NCBI GenBank assembly: GCA_018389105.1
Contig: JACATO010001064.1
Span: forward strand, 186,001-250,000
Direction: 5' to 3'
From: Nautilus pompilius
Lineage: Eukaryota > Mollusca > Cephalopoda > Nautilida > Nautilidae
Length of the DNA stretch: 64,000 bases
Positions 63,601 to 64,000 of the stretch are shown piece after piece; positions within the stretch are counted from its first letter, which is position 1, and every line of letters begins with the position of its first letter. Under the pieces are notes generated by a model. The model had not been told where the DNA came from. It worked only from the letters and a program-made list of their open reading frames with translations, and ran no database searches. The translations under genes and the position numbers were made by a program.

Positions 63601-64000
63601 CAACTGAACAGCCGACTGGTTCGGCTTCAGCGGTGTATCGCCCACCACCCTAACACCGGGAGCGGAGCGCGGAAACATCCACTCGAGGAAGCAGTCAACC
63701 TCTCGAAAGAAAGATGCGAGAAGCAGCCAGCAGTAAGACTTCTCGTCGCGCATACTTGTGCTGGTGGAATTCAAATTTTAAACAAAATTTGTACTTTATC
63801 ACCTCGACTCTTTAAAATACTAAGAAACTTTTATCCTCCAGATTAACACCGGACAATGCACTTTTACTAGAGTCTTAACCGAGCATCTTAAAGATTCCAA
63901 AGGTCTTCTGCTCACGACGTTTCATTGCTTGTCTTAGATATTTGGCGTCATGGGTAAAGATGGCCTCAAAGCCACCGAGTAAAGACCATGCTTCGTTTGT
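60683..64000. other. no accepted genes; several GC-richer patches
   Basis: Includes a CRE palindrome at 61277-61284, an (AT)n run near 61522-61536 followed by a small hairpin-forming segment (61537-61573), a GC-richer block at 61960-62300 with many unique non-repetitive bases, and a CpG-rich block at about 63430-63740. Open frames (60778-60996, 61967-62155, 63562-63774, all minus) show no recognised domain. Confidence 0.4.

Overview
The window is animal nuclear DNA and looks like intron or intergenic sequence around one or more intron-containing genes. It is AT-rich with scattered CpG-rich patches, has long (GA)n, (AAT)n and (AC)n arrays, contains eukaryotic DNA transposons, and has exon-like blocks bounded by AG acceptors and GT donors. 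No bacterial-style gene cluster, rRNA gene or convincing tRNA gene was seen. A mollusc is my best guess, from the composition and from recurrence of the words GGGAGATAA / AAGGGAGATAACTC, which I remember as common in mollusc DNA. This assignment is an inference only.

Layout: 1-1560 is a CpG-rich patch without a recognisable gene. 2236-3288 is an internally deleted mariner element on the minus strand. 3588-5135 is an almost complete Tc1 element with long inverted terminal repeats, TA target duplications and a broken transposase. 5.1-23.5 kb is mostly featureless, with a CRE-bearing CpG patch near 7.6 kb, a 136-bp (AAT)n array at 15.4 kb, a perfect 24-bp-arm hairpin at 16.2 kb and an (AC)n array at 20.2 kb. 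23563-24466 (minus) is the best host coding exon: the acidic, Ser/Asp-rich C-terminal part of an unrecognised protein. Directly upstream of it lies a decayed hAT transposase of the ZMYM1-like type (24972-26561). 27914-28081 is a probable terminal exon of 55 codons with a weak resemblance to the end of an alpha-kinase domain.

The second half holds a GA-rich minisatellite (29.2-29.5 kb), a possible conserved regulatory block with TCF/LEF-like and RFX X-box-like sites (30.6-30.8 kb), an old Tc1-like relic (33.2-33.95 kb), three perfect tandem copies of a 69-bp unit (37961-38167), a decayed member of a multicopy unnamed cysteine-containing protein family (44403-45940), a candidate cysteine-rich exon on the minus strand (47855-47990), a roughly 870-bp compound GA/GATA/GT array (49.9-50.8 kb), AAT arrays (51.5-52.3 kb), a minisatellite carrying seven perfect TGACGTCA palindromes (53.27-53.57 kb), a candidate exon at 54963 and a candidate poly(A)-tailed SINE near 60.6 kb.

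There is no operon-like cooperation among the genes. Most recognisable coding sequence comes from dead transposons, and the host coding content is a few isolated exons. The most unusual signals are the CRE-palindrome minisatellites, the perfect hairpin, the phase-preserving 69-bp repeat and the unassigned exons.
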